Positions 1 through 8,067 of a stretch of 64,000 bases of DNA are shown piece after piece. The stretch is from assembly GCF_002021925.1 (NCBI RefSeq), contig NZ_CP012546.1:1054001-1118000 (forward strand), in the 5' to 3' direction. The position numbers and the translations under genes were made by a program. The notes under the pieces are model-generated. The model did not search any database, had not been told where the DNA came from, and saw only the letters and a program-made list of their open reading frames with translations. The number at the start of each line of letters is the position of its first letter. Position 1 is the stretch's first letter. Source of the DNA: Campylobacter pinnipediorum subsp. pinnipediorum (GTDB taxonomy: Bacteria > Campylobacterota > Campylobacteria > Campylobacterales > Campylobacteraceae).

Positions 1-1418
1 ATTCTCCTAGCTGTTTGTATATCTTGTAGGCCCATACATAAATTAATATGATTACTTATAGCCCCAGATGCCTGTATCAGCCCTTGCTTTTGCACCTCTT
101 TATTTAATGCCCCAATTCCCGTGTTAAGATTAACCGCAAAGCTTGGTATCTCGCTTCTGTCATATCCCGCAAAAAACTCTTTTTGTCCGTATTTCCACAC
201 TAGCTTTGCAAGTCTTTCAAACACAGGTTCAAAAAATGTTTCATTATATGTTCTTATGTATCCTTGAAGTCTTACACTTCCCTCATTAGCCATAATACTA
301 GCCATCGTGGCTGTCTCTTTCCTTGTGGTCGTTGCTCCGTTTTGTTGTGGGCTTATACCACTTGCTTCACTCATCTCATTATCTATAAGTGTTATATTTA
401 CCTGAGCTGACTGCAGGCTAGGGAGTGGAACAAAGCTAATAGCCGTTGGGTTTTCAGTAAATATCGGCTTTCCTATCGTTTCGATATCAGCTCTTGATAT
501 GTTTGCGCTTAGTGGAGCTACTATCTTTGGTTTTAAACAAGCATTTACACCATCTATAAAACCATTTCTTGTTATATTCATCTCATCTTGTAAAGGTAAA
601 ATACTTGCAAGCGGTGGCTCTCCATAAGCACACACAAAGTTACTCTCTTCATAGCTTCTTACCTGCGGTGTCATATAACCAAAGATAAAAGGCTGTCCAT
701 CTTTAAGCTCTACCATATCCCTTAAAATCACAGAATTATCGTATATCGTAGATAAATACCACTTATCATCTATAAGCTCATACACATCATAAAGCATTAC
801 TCGCTCATACATTGTAGTTTGATTCATCGTTACACTATCTATAAGCTCATCAACCATCTTTTTGTTAAAGACCTTCTTTTTAGCAAGTCTTAATAAGTCG
901 CTAGTTGTTAAATTTATCTTATTTACGATAAATCTTATATCACTCACACTCTTTGCATTTGGGTCAAAGTAGATATCATCAAGTTCTATTTCTTCAATGA
1001 CTGGCATATCATTAGACCAATACACCTTTGCCACACTTGTGCCTAAAAATGGTATTTTCTGAAACATCGGAGCAAAGGTATTATAAAGCCTTAGCATTGA
1101 TGTATAGATGTCTAAAACCTTTTGCCACTTATCTATCACTTCTTGCTTTGAATTTATATAAGTTTCAAGCACTGCAAAGGTATCGTTATTAAAGTATGTC
1201 TCACTTAACGCATCAGCTATTCTTTTAGCTTTTGAGTTTATTTTAGGTATATAAAGCCTTGATTTGTTCCGTTGCTTTAAGCTCTCTAATTGTTGTTGTT
1301 CTAGATAGAGCAAATAAGCATTATTTAGCTTATCAAACGATGGCTTATAGTGTTCAAACCCAGCTTTTGCAACTTTTATTAGCTCATCAAGTTGGGCTGT
1401 TCTTTCGTTACTCATCAT
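1..1418 (-). CDS. Phage portal protein (partial, runs off the left edge)
   Basis: An open frame on the minus strand starts at an ATG at 1418 (or 1415) and is still open at base 1, so about 470 residues are visible. The protein starts MSNERTAQLDELIKVA and reads as a P22-type portal: an N-terminal region rich in Lys/Tyr, a central part with phrases such as DDIYFDPNAKSV and SGISPQQNGATTTRKETA, the latter typical of the segment in which portals of podovirus type list 'GI.Q' and 'TA..'. The portal forms the dodecameric ring through which DNA enters the capsid. Position directly downstream of terminase and a small protein, with a start that overlaps the previous stop, fits the usual terminase-portal order. 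The C-terminus is not in the window. Confidence 0.8.
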   Translation of the reverse strand, partial: MMSNERTAQLDELIKVAKAGFEHYKPSFDKLNNAYLLYLEQQQLESLKQRNKSRLYIPKINSKAKRIADALSETYFNNDTFAVLETYINSKQEVIDKWQKVLDIYTSMLRLYNTFAPMFQKIPFLGTSVAKVYWSNDMPVIEEIELDDIYFDPNAKSVSDIRFIVNKINLTTSDLLRLAKKKVFNKKMVDELIDSVTMNQTTMYERVMLYDVYELIDDKWYLSTIYDNSVILRDMVELKDGQPFIFGYMTPQVRSYEESNFVCAYGEPPLASILPLQDEMNITRNGFIDGVNACLKPKIVAPLSANISRADIETIGKPIFTENPTAISFVPLPSLQSAQVNITLIDNEMSEASGISPQQNGATTTRKETATMASIMANEGSVRLQGYIRTYNETFFEPVFERLAKLVWKYGQKEFFAGYDRSEIPSFAVNLNTGIGALNKEVQKQGLIQASGAISNHINLCMGLQDIQTARR

Positions 1419-1860
1419 CTCTTAACGCTTTCAAATCTGACACAAAATAGCTATTTAGCTTTTGGATAAACTCATCTGTATTAAAATCATTTATCGCTTT
1501 TAAGCTCTCATCATTAACACCACCACTTTCATAAACACCCACAATTTCTTGTGAAGCTTTCACAACCTTGCGGAAATAAATGCCTTTACTTATTAGTTCA
1601 AGCATTGCTTTTGCTTTGTCTTTATCTAACTCATCAGCTCTTATAAAATCACTCACAGTAGTTTTATGCTTTATAACTTGCTCTTTTACTTCTTTATGCT
1701 CTTGCTCCATTTGCTTAGCTTGTCCTTTGGCTTTTCCGGTCTCATCCCCTAACTCATCAGTCTTAGTCTCATAATCTTCCAACCTAAATTCCACAGGCTC
1801 CACCGAACCAACTTGTTTTTTAACTTCCACTTCTTCCGGTTTCTTAACACTCTTAGCCAT
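1408..1860 (-). CDS. Hypothetical phage protein between terminase and portal, 150 aa
   Basis: A 150-residue, strongly charged protein that starts at 1860, where ATG overlaps the stop of the preceding gene, and ends inside the first codons of the portal gene. Residues about 40-70 are rich in Glu, Lys and Gln and probably helical or coiled coil. I recognise no domain. The place in the packaging operon suggests a morphogenesis or small structural role, but nothing in the sequence proves one. Confidence 0.65.
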   Translation of the reverse strand: MAKSVKKPEEVEVKKQVGSVEPVEFRLEDYETKTDELGDETGKAKGQAKQMEQEHKEVKEQVIKHKTTVSDFIRADELDKDKAKAMLELISKGIYFRKVVKASQEIVGVYESGGVNDESLKAINDFNTDEFIQKLNSYFVSDLKALRDDE

Positions 1861-2173
1861 TCATCTCTCCTTTTTTGAGTTTAAAATATGTAGCCTTGCT
1901 AATGCCCGTAAGTGAAAAAACCTTTTCTTTGTCAGTGTTCTTTCTTATTAGCATTTTTGCAAGCTCTACCTTTGCTTTTTTGTTAGGTATATACTTGATA
2001 CCACTCGTTATCTCGCAAATCAAACTAGCTAACAAAAGCTTTAGCTCATCATCGCCTAGTTTTGCTATCTCTCTGATAGCATTTGCATCTATTTTGTGTT
2101 GAATGTACTCAAACTTCCAGTCTATTTTCAACCCAAAAAATAGACTTTTGCTATTTTTACCACACATTTTCAT
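1853..2173 (-). CDS. Small phage protein with a C-terminal HTH-like segment, about 106 aa
   Basis: The longest frame starts at 2218, but that start lies well inside the terminase gene; the ATG at 2173 (or 2167), which overlaps the terminase stop, is the more likely start. The last 25 residues (VFSLTGISKATYFKLKKGE) look like a resolvase or MerR-style helix-turn-helix tip. The middle is helical and Leu/Ile-rich. It is followed with overlap by the 150-aa gene. Function is unknown; a DNA-binding packaging or late regulatory role is only inferred. Confidence 0.6.
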   Translation of the reverse strand: MKMCGKNSKSLFFGLKIDWKFEYIQHKIDANAIREIAKLGDDELKLLLASLICEITSGIKYIPNKKAKVELAKMLIRKNTDKEKVFSLTGISKATYFKLKKGEMNG

Positions 2174-3452
2174 TATAAAAATCCATTTCTTGCTCTTTCC
2201 TTGGATAAACATTGTCAAAATAAGTAAGTGCTAAACTATCTGCGTAATCAGGACTAACGCCAAATTCTTTTTTTATAGCGTCTTTTGGAGCTAACAAATA
2301 ACGTTCTTTTGTGTCATATAAAAACTCTATCATTTGAAGCTGTCTTTTGATTTTTTCATTTGGAGTTATAGCAAGTAGTGGTATTTTATCTTTTAGCCTA
2401 AAATACATTTCAGCCCTTTTATTTGCATATCTCTTTTCATCCGTAGCTTTATAGCTCGCCTTTGCTTCTCTACAAATCCCACGAAGTCCGTATTCAACTA
2501 ATCTATCATAAGTCCCAGCACCAACCCCAACGGTATCGATAAAGATAACCTCGGGCTTTTTCTCGCTCATCTCATACTCTCTTAAAATTTCCCTTGCAAG
2601 CTCTGTCGTGCTTGTTATATGATAGCTTTTAAACTCTTTCACGCACTCGCCATCACGCTTACATAACACACTCTCATCATCGCCATCCCTTGCAACATCA
2701 AGTCCCCAAACTTCTATTGTGTTTGGCTCAAATCTCATAGGCTTTAAAAATGCATTTTCTATCATTGATAAAGAAAATAGTTTATTTGTTGTACTGTCTA
2801 AAAACTCGCCGTATATCTCTTGCTTAACAACATCACTATCAGCCCCGCCAAGTTCGGCTATTAACTCATCTATCTCATCAGGTCTTAGCATTGGGTTTTT
2901 ATAGCTTGAAATTTGATAGTTTTTCCAGTCTTTCTCGTTTCTCATCCCCTTTTGAGCTAACTCAAAAAACTTATTCTTTCCCTTTGGCACTCCACCTATA
3001 AAAGCCCTACTATCTGGATAATCAAGCAACATAGGTCTTATTGCATTATCCCAAAGGTAGGCATTTTTAAGGATTATTCCAGCTTCATTAAGAATCACTA
3101 TGTCATAGCCAAAGCCTTCGATATTCTCAGGGCGTTCAGCACTTCGCATATCCAAAAAAGCCTCATTAAAAACCAGTCTTTTATCTTGTGAGTGAAACTT
3201 CCAAAGCTCTTGTGGTAATTGCTTTAACTCAGGTAAAAAATATCTTTCAAAATACCTTTGTAAGTTTGACGTGATTGTATCAACCCAAAGTATTTTCTTA
3301 CCATCGCAAAGCCACTCAATGCACGCATTAGCTATACCTTTTGTAAAGCCAACCCTACGTCCTTTTTCTATTGTTGTAAACTTAGCGTCGTTATTAAAAA
3401 ATACCTCTTTCTGCCAATCACAATAAGTTAAATTCAAAGTTATATCACTCAT
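2157..3452 (-). CDS. Phage terminase large subunit (ATPase-nuclease)
   Basis: This 431-residue protein is the DNA-packaging motor. A Walker A-like element, GRRVGFTKG, lies at residues 31-39, Walker B plus catalytic Glu at 117-125 (DIVILNEAG), and a C-terminal RNase H-like nuclease begins near residue 247 with LDVARDGDDE at 251-260, where the Asp residues would bind the catalytic metals. Length and order fit phage TerL proteins with a Terminase_6C-type nuclease. The start ATG overlaps the stop of the upstream small-subunit-like gene, as expected for a coupled pair. Confidence 0.88.
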   Translation of the reverse strand: MSDITLNLTYCDWQKEVFFNNDAKFTTIEKGRRVGFTKGIANACIEWLCDGKKILWVDTITSNLQRYFERYFLPELKQLPQELWKFHSQDKRLVFNEAFLDMRSAERPENIEGFGYDIVILNEAGIILKNAYLWDNAIRPMLLDYPDSRAFIGGVPKGKNKFFELAQKGMRNEKDWKNYQISSYKNPMLRPDEIDELIAELGGADSDVVKQEIYGEFLDSTTNKLFSLSMIENAFLKPMRFEPNTIEVWGLDVARDGDDESVLCKRDGECVKEFKSYHITSTTELAREILREYEMSEKKPEVIFIDTVGVGAGTYDRLVEYGLRGICREAKASYKATDEKRYANKRAEMYFRLKDKIPLLAITPNEKIKRQLQMIEFLYDTKERYLLAPKDAIKKEFGVSPDYADSLALTYFDNVYPRKEQEMDFYNENVW

Positions 3453-3912
3453 CTTTTAAATCCTTTCTCACGATAGTAAGCTTTGTTTGGTTTTGCTGTG
3501 CGTTTGTATTGTTTATTATCGTATTAGCTTCTTTGCCCAGCACGGTTTCTTTATTTCTTGCGGTTATTCTGCTATGTGCTTCCACATCTTGTATCGTGTC
3601 TGCCATCTCCAAAAGTTCATTAGCTTTTCTTTGATTTGCTAAGGCTATGTTTTGAAAATAGATTAAATGTTTGGTTCTTTCCTCAACAACTTCATGAAAA
3701 GCTTTCACTTCTTTTTCATTTAGCTTTGCTAGCTCTGTTTTTATCGCAACTTCAGTTTTCACAAGTTCTTTTAAATTTTGTTCTACATCTTTGCAAAGAT
3801 TATAAACAAAACCCACACTAACATCGTATTTTATTGATAGTTGATTTTTAGATGCACCAGTTTTATATTCAGCTATAATTTTGTCTTTTAGCTCTTGTGT
3901 TATCTTTCTCAT
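3445..3912 (-). CDS. Probable terminase small subunit (HTH DNA-binding)
   Basis: The 155-residue protein opens with a clear helix-turn-helix (residues about 5-40, with GASKNQLSIKYDVSVGFVY), followed by a long helical region and a polar tail. That is the layout of small terminase subunits that recognise the packaging site, and it lies directly upstream of TerL with overlapping stop and start. The open frame extends to a TTG at 3918, but ATG at 3912 is the better start. Assignment rests on HTH plus position, not on a specific family motif. Confidence 0.7.
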   Translation of the reverse strand: MRKITQELKDKIIAEYKTGASKNQLSIKYDVSVGFVYNLCKDVEQNLKELVKTEVAIKTELAKLNEKEVKAFHEVVEERTKHLIYFQNIALANQRKANELLEMADTIQDVEAHSRITARNKETVLGKEANTIINNTNAQQNQTKLTIVRKDLKDE

Positions 3913-3914
3913 CT

Positions 3915-4268
3915 TCAACTCTCTACAAAAACCGCATTTATCTTTTTATCAGCGATTAGCTTTTTAAGCATCTTTGCTTTTAATTTATACTCAGTAGTCT
4001 TAAAGCCTTTCACATCTTCTATAAACATCACACCATTTTTAAAATATGTAAAATCCGCAATGTATTTAATCTCCCTTATACTCTCATATCCGCTTTTGGT
4101 TTTATCGCTTGGCACTCTAAAACTCTCTTGCAAGACAAAAGGCACTTGTTCTTTAAGCTCACTTATTTGCTTAGCACTCTGTAAGAGTCTTAGCTCATTA
4201 GCTCTTTTAGCTTCTTTCTTACTATCATAGCCTTTTGATTTTGTGTTATGATATTTATTAAATCTCAT
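3915..4268 (-). CDS. DUF1064-family nuclease-like phage protein
   Basis: About 117 residues. The N-terminus reads NKYHNTKSKGYDSKKEAKRA, the hallmark of DUF1064 proteins, with the further pattern IKYIADFTYFKNG and EDVKG that resembles the D-x(n)-E-x-K core of restriction-endonuclease-fold nucleases (VRR-NUC/endonuclease VII-like). Such proteins are common in phage replication modules and are thought to act on branched DNA. The open frame reaches back to a GTG at 4277; ATG at 4268 is preferred. The gene overlaps the upstream stop and nearly abuts the terminase small-subunit gene. Confidence 0.78.
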   Translation of the reverse strand: MRFNKYHNTKSKGYDSKKEAKRANELRLLQSAKQISELKEQVPFVLQESFRVPSDKTKSGYESIREIKYIADFTYFKNGVMFIEDVKGFKTTEYKLKAKMLKKLIADKKINAVFVES

Positions 4269-4269
4269 C

Positions 4270-4659
4270 TCAAACACTCTGCAAGATTTCGTTTAAATGA
4301 TTTATGATAGCTTTTGCACTCTTTAAATCATTGCATTTTATATTTGCTATTTTGTTTATGACATCTTTTAATAGCTCAATTCTTGTTCTTGCTTCTTTTA
4401 TACCCGATAAAACACTGTTTGATAGCTTTGTATTTTGTCTTTTATCTAAAGCTTCGTTTAGTATGTTTTCAACTTCACTATCAACACAAGAATAAAACTC
4501 TTTCTCCCAGATTTCTTTTAGTCTTTTGTTGATTTTTTCATAAGTTGCTTCGGGATTGTATGTTTTCATCCAGTCCTCTACTTTGTTTTGGTTTTTTAAT
4601 TCTAAATATCTGTAATACCTTAACATCTCACCACACTCATCAAATGTCATAAAATTCAT
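4270..4659 (-). CDS. Hypothetical phage protein, 129 aa
   Basis: A helical, charged protein without a motif I recognise. Its start overlaps the stop of the 64-aa gene upstream and its stop overlaps the DUF1064 gene, so it belongs to the leftward early/packaging operon. Confidence 0.6.
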   Translation of the reverse strand: MNFMTFDECGEMLRYYRYLELKNQNKVEDWMKTYNPEATYEKINKRLKEIWEKEFYSCVDSEVENILNEALDKRQNTKLSNSVLSGIKEARTRIELLKDVINKIANIKCNDLKSAKAIINHLNEILQSV

Positions 4660-4850
4660 AATAACCTAGGCTCCTCTTGCTCTCTTAGCTTTCTTTGTGC
4701 TTTTAAAAGCTCTTGTTCTATCCTCCAAAACTCATTAAATCTAAGCTGTTCTTTTAGCTCTTCTACAAACTTTTTATTTTGGTCAAAAAACCTGACTTTG
4801 TATTTGCCATATTTATCCCTTTGCATACTTATAAACTCAATACTTCTCAT
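4656..4850 (-). CDS. Hypothetical phage protein, 64 aa
   Basis: A small, highly charged, probably alpha-helical protein (many Arg, Lys, Glu in the second half). Start overlaps the end of the methyltransferase gene and stop overlaps the next start, which supports real translation by coupling. No function can be assigned. Confidence 0.55.
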   Translation of the reverse strand: MRSIEFISMQRDKYGKYKVRFFDQNKKFVEELKEQLRFNEFWRIEQELLKAQRKLREQEEPRLL

Positions 4851-5673
4851 TTTCTAAACCTTTAAAAATATGTGCTATCACATCAACAGTCCAAGCATTA
4901 CCTATCGCTTTGTAACGTTGTGTATTTGATACACCTACTGTATAGTCAATAGGCAATGTTTGTAATTTTTCATACTCATTTACGCTTAGGTTTCTCATCT
5001 TGTTTCTTTCTTTGTTAAGATAATATTGTGTTGTGTGTGTATTACTTGTTGTTAAACAGTTTGCTTTTTCATCACACACTGTTCTTAAAGTGTCTTTTCT
5101 TGCTTTATTGTTACGAGTTTTAAAACAAAAAGGCTTAAGCTCTCTAAACTCGTGCGTGTCTAACACATCGCTTAGTTTTATATTTTTATCATTAGGTTGT
5201 ATTATGTTTGGTATATTAGTCCAGTATAAACGATTTCTGTTTTGTGCTGAAACAAGTGCTGAATTTATTTTGATAGGCTTAACTTTTAAAATATCACTTA
5301 TGATATCTTGCCACTCTTGTTTCATAACTACATTTTCAAGCAAAAAATATTTAGGTTTTAATTCTTTCAAAAGTCTAACAAACTCAAAAAATAAAGCACT
5401 TCTTTCATCTTGAAAGTTTAATCTTTTACCAGCTACGGAAAAGCCTTGACAAGGACTCCCGGCAATTAATAAATCAATCTTTGGTAAATCTTTAGCTTTT
5501 ATATTTTTCACATCGCCCAGACGGTATTCTTTGTCTTGTGGATAGTTATTATTTGCAATCTTTATAGCATACTCATCTATCTCGCTGCTATAATATCTTT
5601 CAACATCAACATTAGCTCTTTGCAGTGCTAATCTACCACAAGAAATTCCATCAAAAAGACTTAAAACTCTCAT
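4837..5673 (-). CDS. Orphan DNA (cytosine-5-)-methyltransferase
   Basis: A 278-residue C5 methyltransferase that transfers methyl from S-adenosylmethionine to cytosine. Motif I is LSLFDGISCG (4-13), motif IV GSPCQGFS with catalytic Cys75, motif VI ENV at 113-115, motif VIII QNRNRLYW, and motif X GNAWTVDVIAHI near the C-terminus. It is short for the family, leaving a small target-recognition region. No restriction endonuclease lies nearby, so it is probably a solitary prophage enzyme that protects phage DNA from host restriction or marks it; target sequence cannot be read from the protein. Stop and start overlaps tie it to neighbours. Confidence 0.92.
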   Translation of the reverse strand: MRVLSLFDGISCGRLALQRANVDVERYYSSEIDEYAIKIANNNYPQDKEYRLGDVKNIKAKDLPKIDLLIAGSPCQGFSVAGKRLNFQDERSALFFEFVRLLKELKPKYFLLENVVMKQEWQDIISDILKVKPIKINSALVSAQNRNRLYWTNIPNIIQPNDKNIKLSDVLDTHEFRELKPFCFKTRNNKARKDTLRTVCDEKANCLTTSNTHTTQYYLNKERNKMRNLSVNEYEKLQTLPIDYTVGVSNTQRYKAIGNAWTVDVIAHIFKGLENEKY

Positions 5674-6263
5674 ACTCCAACCCTCATTCTCTTACTCAAA
5701 TCACTTATCATCGCAAATACAGAATTAGTCGCTACTCTTGGTGCCTCTTTTTTACTCTCTTCTATCTGTTCTGTTTTAATCTCATAAGGCTTTATATACT
5801 TCACATCGCCTATCCTTGCTTGATTTTCAAACAAAAAGTTATAAACTTCTATCGTGTCTTCCCCATCAAGCTTTGGAAATTTTCCATACTCATTTTGTGA
5901 AAACTTATTTACGATATCCAAATCATCATCAAGCCCAAGCCTTACAAAGTCGTAAAAAGGCTTAGCACCATAGCAAAACTCTTTGCCTTTAAAGTTTGAC
6001 TTTATAAAGCTTATCATCGCCTCTATGTTTGAAAACACCTTGCCAGTTTGCTTAACTTCTCGCTTAAAAAGTTCTAATCTAAAAGCTGATAAAGCTTCTT
6101 TTGTGATTAGCTCTTTGCTTTTAAACTGATCAACATAATTAAGTCTAAATCTAAAAAAATTAAGCAATCTATCATCCGGTATATCTTTCATTTCCTCATC
6201 ATAAATCATCGCTTGAACTTGATTACATTCCAAAGCCTGAGATATTATTTCTAGCCTATTCAT
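5670..6263 (-). CDS. Hypothetical phage protein next to replication gene, 197 aa
   Basis: Mostly helical protein without recognised motif. It is translationally coupled at both ends (overlaps the replication gene's stop and the methyltransferase start). Position between replication initiator-like gene and methyltransferase suggests a helicase-loader or replication-accessory role, but this is inference from position only. Confidence 0.6.
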   Translation of the reverse strand: MNRLEIISQALECNQVQAMIYDEEMKDIPDDRLLNFFRFRLNYVDQFKSKELITKEALSAFRLELFKREVKQTGKVFSNIEAMISFIKSNFKGKEFCYGAKPFYDFVRLGLDDDLDIVNKFSQNEYGKFPKLDGEDTIEVYNFLFENQARIGDVKYIKPYEIKTEQIEESKKEAPRVATNSVFAMISDLSKRMRVGV

Positions 6264-7161
6264 TTACAGCTCCTATCAAAAATCTATTCGCATTAAAGAC
6301 ACTATCAAGGTCTATGTCTGGGGCTTTTGAGTAGTCCTTAAAGCCAAATCGCTTCATGTCTTCTTGACTGATTTCTTGATTGTCGTAGTTATTGCTTGAC
6401 TTATACTCTTGCTTTGGTTTTGGTTTAAACACTCCTTGCCAATTATTTGCCATAGCAGTAACTATGCACTGATTTACATCAATTCCTTGGTTATGCCACT
6501 TCTCCCACTCGGCAAATTTCATTTTTATTCCCATCGGGGTTAATTTCTCTCTACGTTCTTTTTTGTAGATTAGATAATTACTCCAAATTTCAGGATTTAA
6601 AAACTTAGGCAAAACAATTTCATTTTCAACAGCTTTGATTTTTTCTTTTTTTATTTTTTCTTTTTTATTCTCTGTAGTATTCTCTGTAGTATTCTCTGCA
6701 TTATAGTAAGAGATTTGCGAATTTAACTCATCTTGTTTCGTGAATTTCCCTAAACCAGTTTCGGGAAATTCCCTAATCTTGTCTTGTGAATTTACCACAT
6801 CTTGTTTAGGGGTTTTTACTTGTCTAGTTTCGTTATTTTTAACTACTTTTTTATCAAAATTTAAAGCATTTTCTAACAAATCCCAATCAATTTCGTAAAA
6901 AGTTTTTGCAGGAATACCCTCGCGTGATATTGTTAAAAAATCAAGATTTTTTAGCTTAGACTTAGCACTTCTTAGCTCATCTTTACTTAGCATAGTTTCA
7001 GCCATTATCTCAGCATCTGTTTTAAATATTTTATCTTGCTTAGTAAACCAATACATTAATTGCGACAAAAGCAAACCAGCTGTTATTGACCCAGCCAGTC
7101 TTGCATACGCAGGATAGTAAGCAATAGGGCGTTCACTAAGCTGTTTAATTATCTCTTTCAT
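6256..7161 (-). CDS. Phage replication protein, winged-helix initiator-like
   Basis: A 301-residue protein. Residues 1-95 (YARLAGSITAGLLLSQLMYW, then FKTDAEIMAETMLSKDELRS and IPAKTFYEIDW) match the winged-helix N-terminus common to phage replisome organisers and initiators. Residues about 150-175 are a low-complexity linker made of NTTEN repeats and Lys/Glu, and the C-terminal half holds WSNYLIYKKERREKLTP and FAEWEKWHNQG, typical of the helicase-loading domain of such proteins. Its start overlaps a 9-codon leader ORF (ATGA), so translation is probably coupled to it. Confidence 0.72.
   Translation of the reverse strand: MKEIIKQLSERPIAYYPAYARLAGSITAGLLLSQLMYWFTKQDKIFKTDAEIMAETMLSKDELRSAKSKLKNLDFLTISREGIPAKTFYEIDWDLLENALNFDKKVVKNNETRQVKTPKQDVVNSQDKIREFPETGLGKFTKQDELNSQISYYNAENTTENTTENKKEKIKKEKIKAVENEIVLPKFLNPEIWSNYLIYKKERREKLTPMGIKMKFAEWEKWHNQGIDVNQCIVTAMANNWQGVFKPKPKQEYKSSNNYDNQEISQEDMKRFGFKDYSKAPDIDLDSVFNANRFLIGAVNE
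6667..6702. repeat. 12-bp tandem repeat, nearly three copies
   Basis: ATTCTCTGTAGT is repeated at 6667 and 6679, and a degenerate third unit follows at 6691. It lies inside the linker of the replication protein and encodes the NTTE repeat. Unit length is a multiple of three, so copy-number change would keep the frame. Confidence 0.85.
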
Positions 7162-7187
7162 ATCTTACCTTTTAAGTTGACTTTCAT
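7158..7187 (-). CDS. Possible 9-aa leader peptide of the replication gene
   Basis: On the minus strand a good ribosome site (AAAGGA) precedes ATG at 7187 and a 9-codon frame (MKVNLKGKI) whose stop overlaps the ATG of the replication gene as ATGA. The replication gene has no separate strong ribosome site, so the leader may load ribosomes for it. Both the site and the ATG lie in one arm of the 21-bp inverted repeat 7179-7255. Confidence 0.45.
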   Translation of the reverse strand: MKVNLKGKI

Positions 7188-7255
7188 ATAAATCCTTTGT
7201 AAAATTCCCCGGCGACCAAACCAGAAAATCCAAACAAAGGACTTATATGACAGAC
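7179..7255. repeat. Imperfect 21-bp inverted repeat covering two divergent start sites
   Basis: Arms 7179-7199 and 7235-7255 match at 18 of 21 positions and are separated by 35 bases. Each arm contains a ribosome binding site and ATG: the right arm for the plus-strand gene at 7247, the left arm (read on the minus strand) for the leader ORF at 7187. In either transcript the two arms would fold into a hairpin that hides the ribosome site. Confidence 0.8.
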
Positions 7256-7417
7256 AAAGAATTAATCCTAGAATTAACCAAAGCCGTAATAGCTAAAAAC
7301 GAAAACATAACCAACAAACCCACTAATGAATTAGGCGAGATAGCTTCTCAAATCTTTAATGAAATCGCTAAAGAGATTAAAAACACTCTTAGCGATTTAG
7401 AAAAAACTAATAAATAA
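7247..7417 (+). CDS. Small acidic/lysine-rich phage protein, 56 aa
   Basis: A short frame with a good ribosome site (CAAAGGA, 7 bases before ATG) encodes MTDKELILELTKAVIAK followed by a predicted amphipathic helix and ends at TAA. It is the only plus-strand gene within the leftward early operon, so a transcript from that operon would be antisense to it. No known family. The matching inverted arm at its start suggests post-transcriptional control. Confidence 0.55.
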   Translation: MTDKELILELTKAVIAKNENITNKPTNELGEIASQIFNEIAKEIKNTLSDLEKTNK

Positions 7418-7420
7418 AAC

Positions 7421-7762
7421 TTAGGTGAGAGCTAGTCTTAGATAACAACTAACAGCTCTTAAAACACTTGTTTGGTCGTGCCAATCTTCTATCTTTCTAA
7501 GTTCCTTAACTATTTTCTTAAAAGCCTTATCTTTTAGTTTTTGTCTTTTTCTCTCATTTCTCGTTTTTTCCATTATCTCTTCCTTTGCTTTTAAAATTTT
7601 TCTCAACTTACACAAAGCATCAAAGCTATTTTTATTATCTATTCTCCAGCTATAACCATCTACAGGCTCAGCCTTAGTATCATCTGTCGCTACACAATTA
7701 TCTACACTTAAAAGGGCTATTTCAATATCCAAAAAAGCCTTATAAATCTCGTCTTCGCTCAT
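7421..7762 (-). CDS. Hypothetical phage early protein, 113 aa
   Basis: A charged protein with a basic middle (KTRNERKRQKLKDK) and C-terminal helix. No recognised domain. It is part of the leftward early operon, starting shortly after the 27-aa membrane peptide gene, with a purine-rich GGAGGAAAG ribosome site. Confidence 0.6.
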   Translation of the reverse strand: MSEDEIYKAFLDIEIALLSVDNCVATDDTKAEPVDGYSWRIDNKNSFDALCKLRKILKAKEEIMEKTRNERKRQKLKDKAFKKIVKELRKIEDWHDQTSVLRAVSCYLRLALT

Positions 7763-7771
7763 CTTTCCTCC

Positions 7772-7855
7772 TTAATCTTTAATTCCAAAACCTAGTAAAA
7801 ACCCGGTAGCAAACATACAAACTATTACAACAAGCAAAACGACTAATTCATTCAT
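7772..7855 (-). CDS. 27-aa single-span membrane peptide
   Basis: ATG at 7855 overlaps the stop of the preceding gene as ATGA, and the frame encodes MNELVVLLVVIVCMFATGF followed by LLGFGIKD and TAA. The peptide is essentially one transmembrane helix with short ends. Coupling to the upstream stop supports translation. Small membrane peptides of this kind occur in phage early regions (toxins, exclusion factors), but function is not known here. Confidence 0.55.
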   Translation of the reverse strand: MNELVVLLVVIVCMFATGFLLGFGIKD

Positions 7856-8067
7856 CTTTTACTCCCTGAGTTTACATCTTCTAGTATCTTTGCTATGGTT
7901 TGTGTCTCTAAGTCTTTATCTATAAAAGCTTTAACAAAATCAAGACAAAATCTTATGACCTCGCTATCGCTCTTAAATCCTTTCTTGTTTTGTATCTCAA
8001 CGATATTTGCGATATTTTGATTGCTTAATTTAAAGCTTCTGCTATTGTCATACTTTTGTGTTGTCAT
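7852..8067 (-). CDS. Ribbon-helix-helix-like small protein, 71 aa
   Basis: The frame is open to 8100 but the likely start is ATG at 8067 (MTTQKYDNSRSFKLSN), overlapping the end of the Cro-like gene. The pattern FKLSNQNIANIVEIQNKK then GFKSDSEVIRFCLDFV is that of a CopG/Arc-type ribbon-helix-helix domain, in which a beta strand inserts into the major groove. It is second gene in the leftward early operon and may be a regulator. Confidence 0.6.
   Translation of the reverse strand: MTTQKYDNSRSFKLSNQNIANIVEIQNKKGFKSDSEVIRFCLDFVKAFIDKDLETQTIAKILEDVNSGSKR

Noticed and set aside
5033-5413. Plus-strand frame opposite the methyltransferase
   Set aside because: Shadow of a well-supported gene with complete motifs on the other strand.
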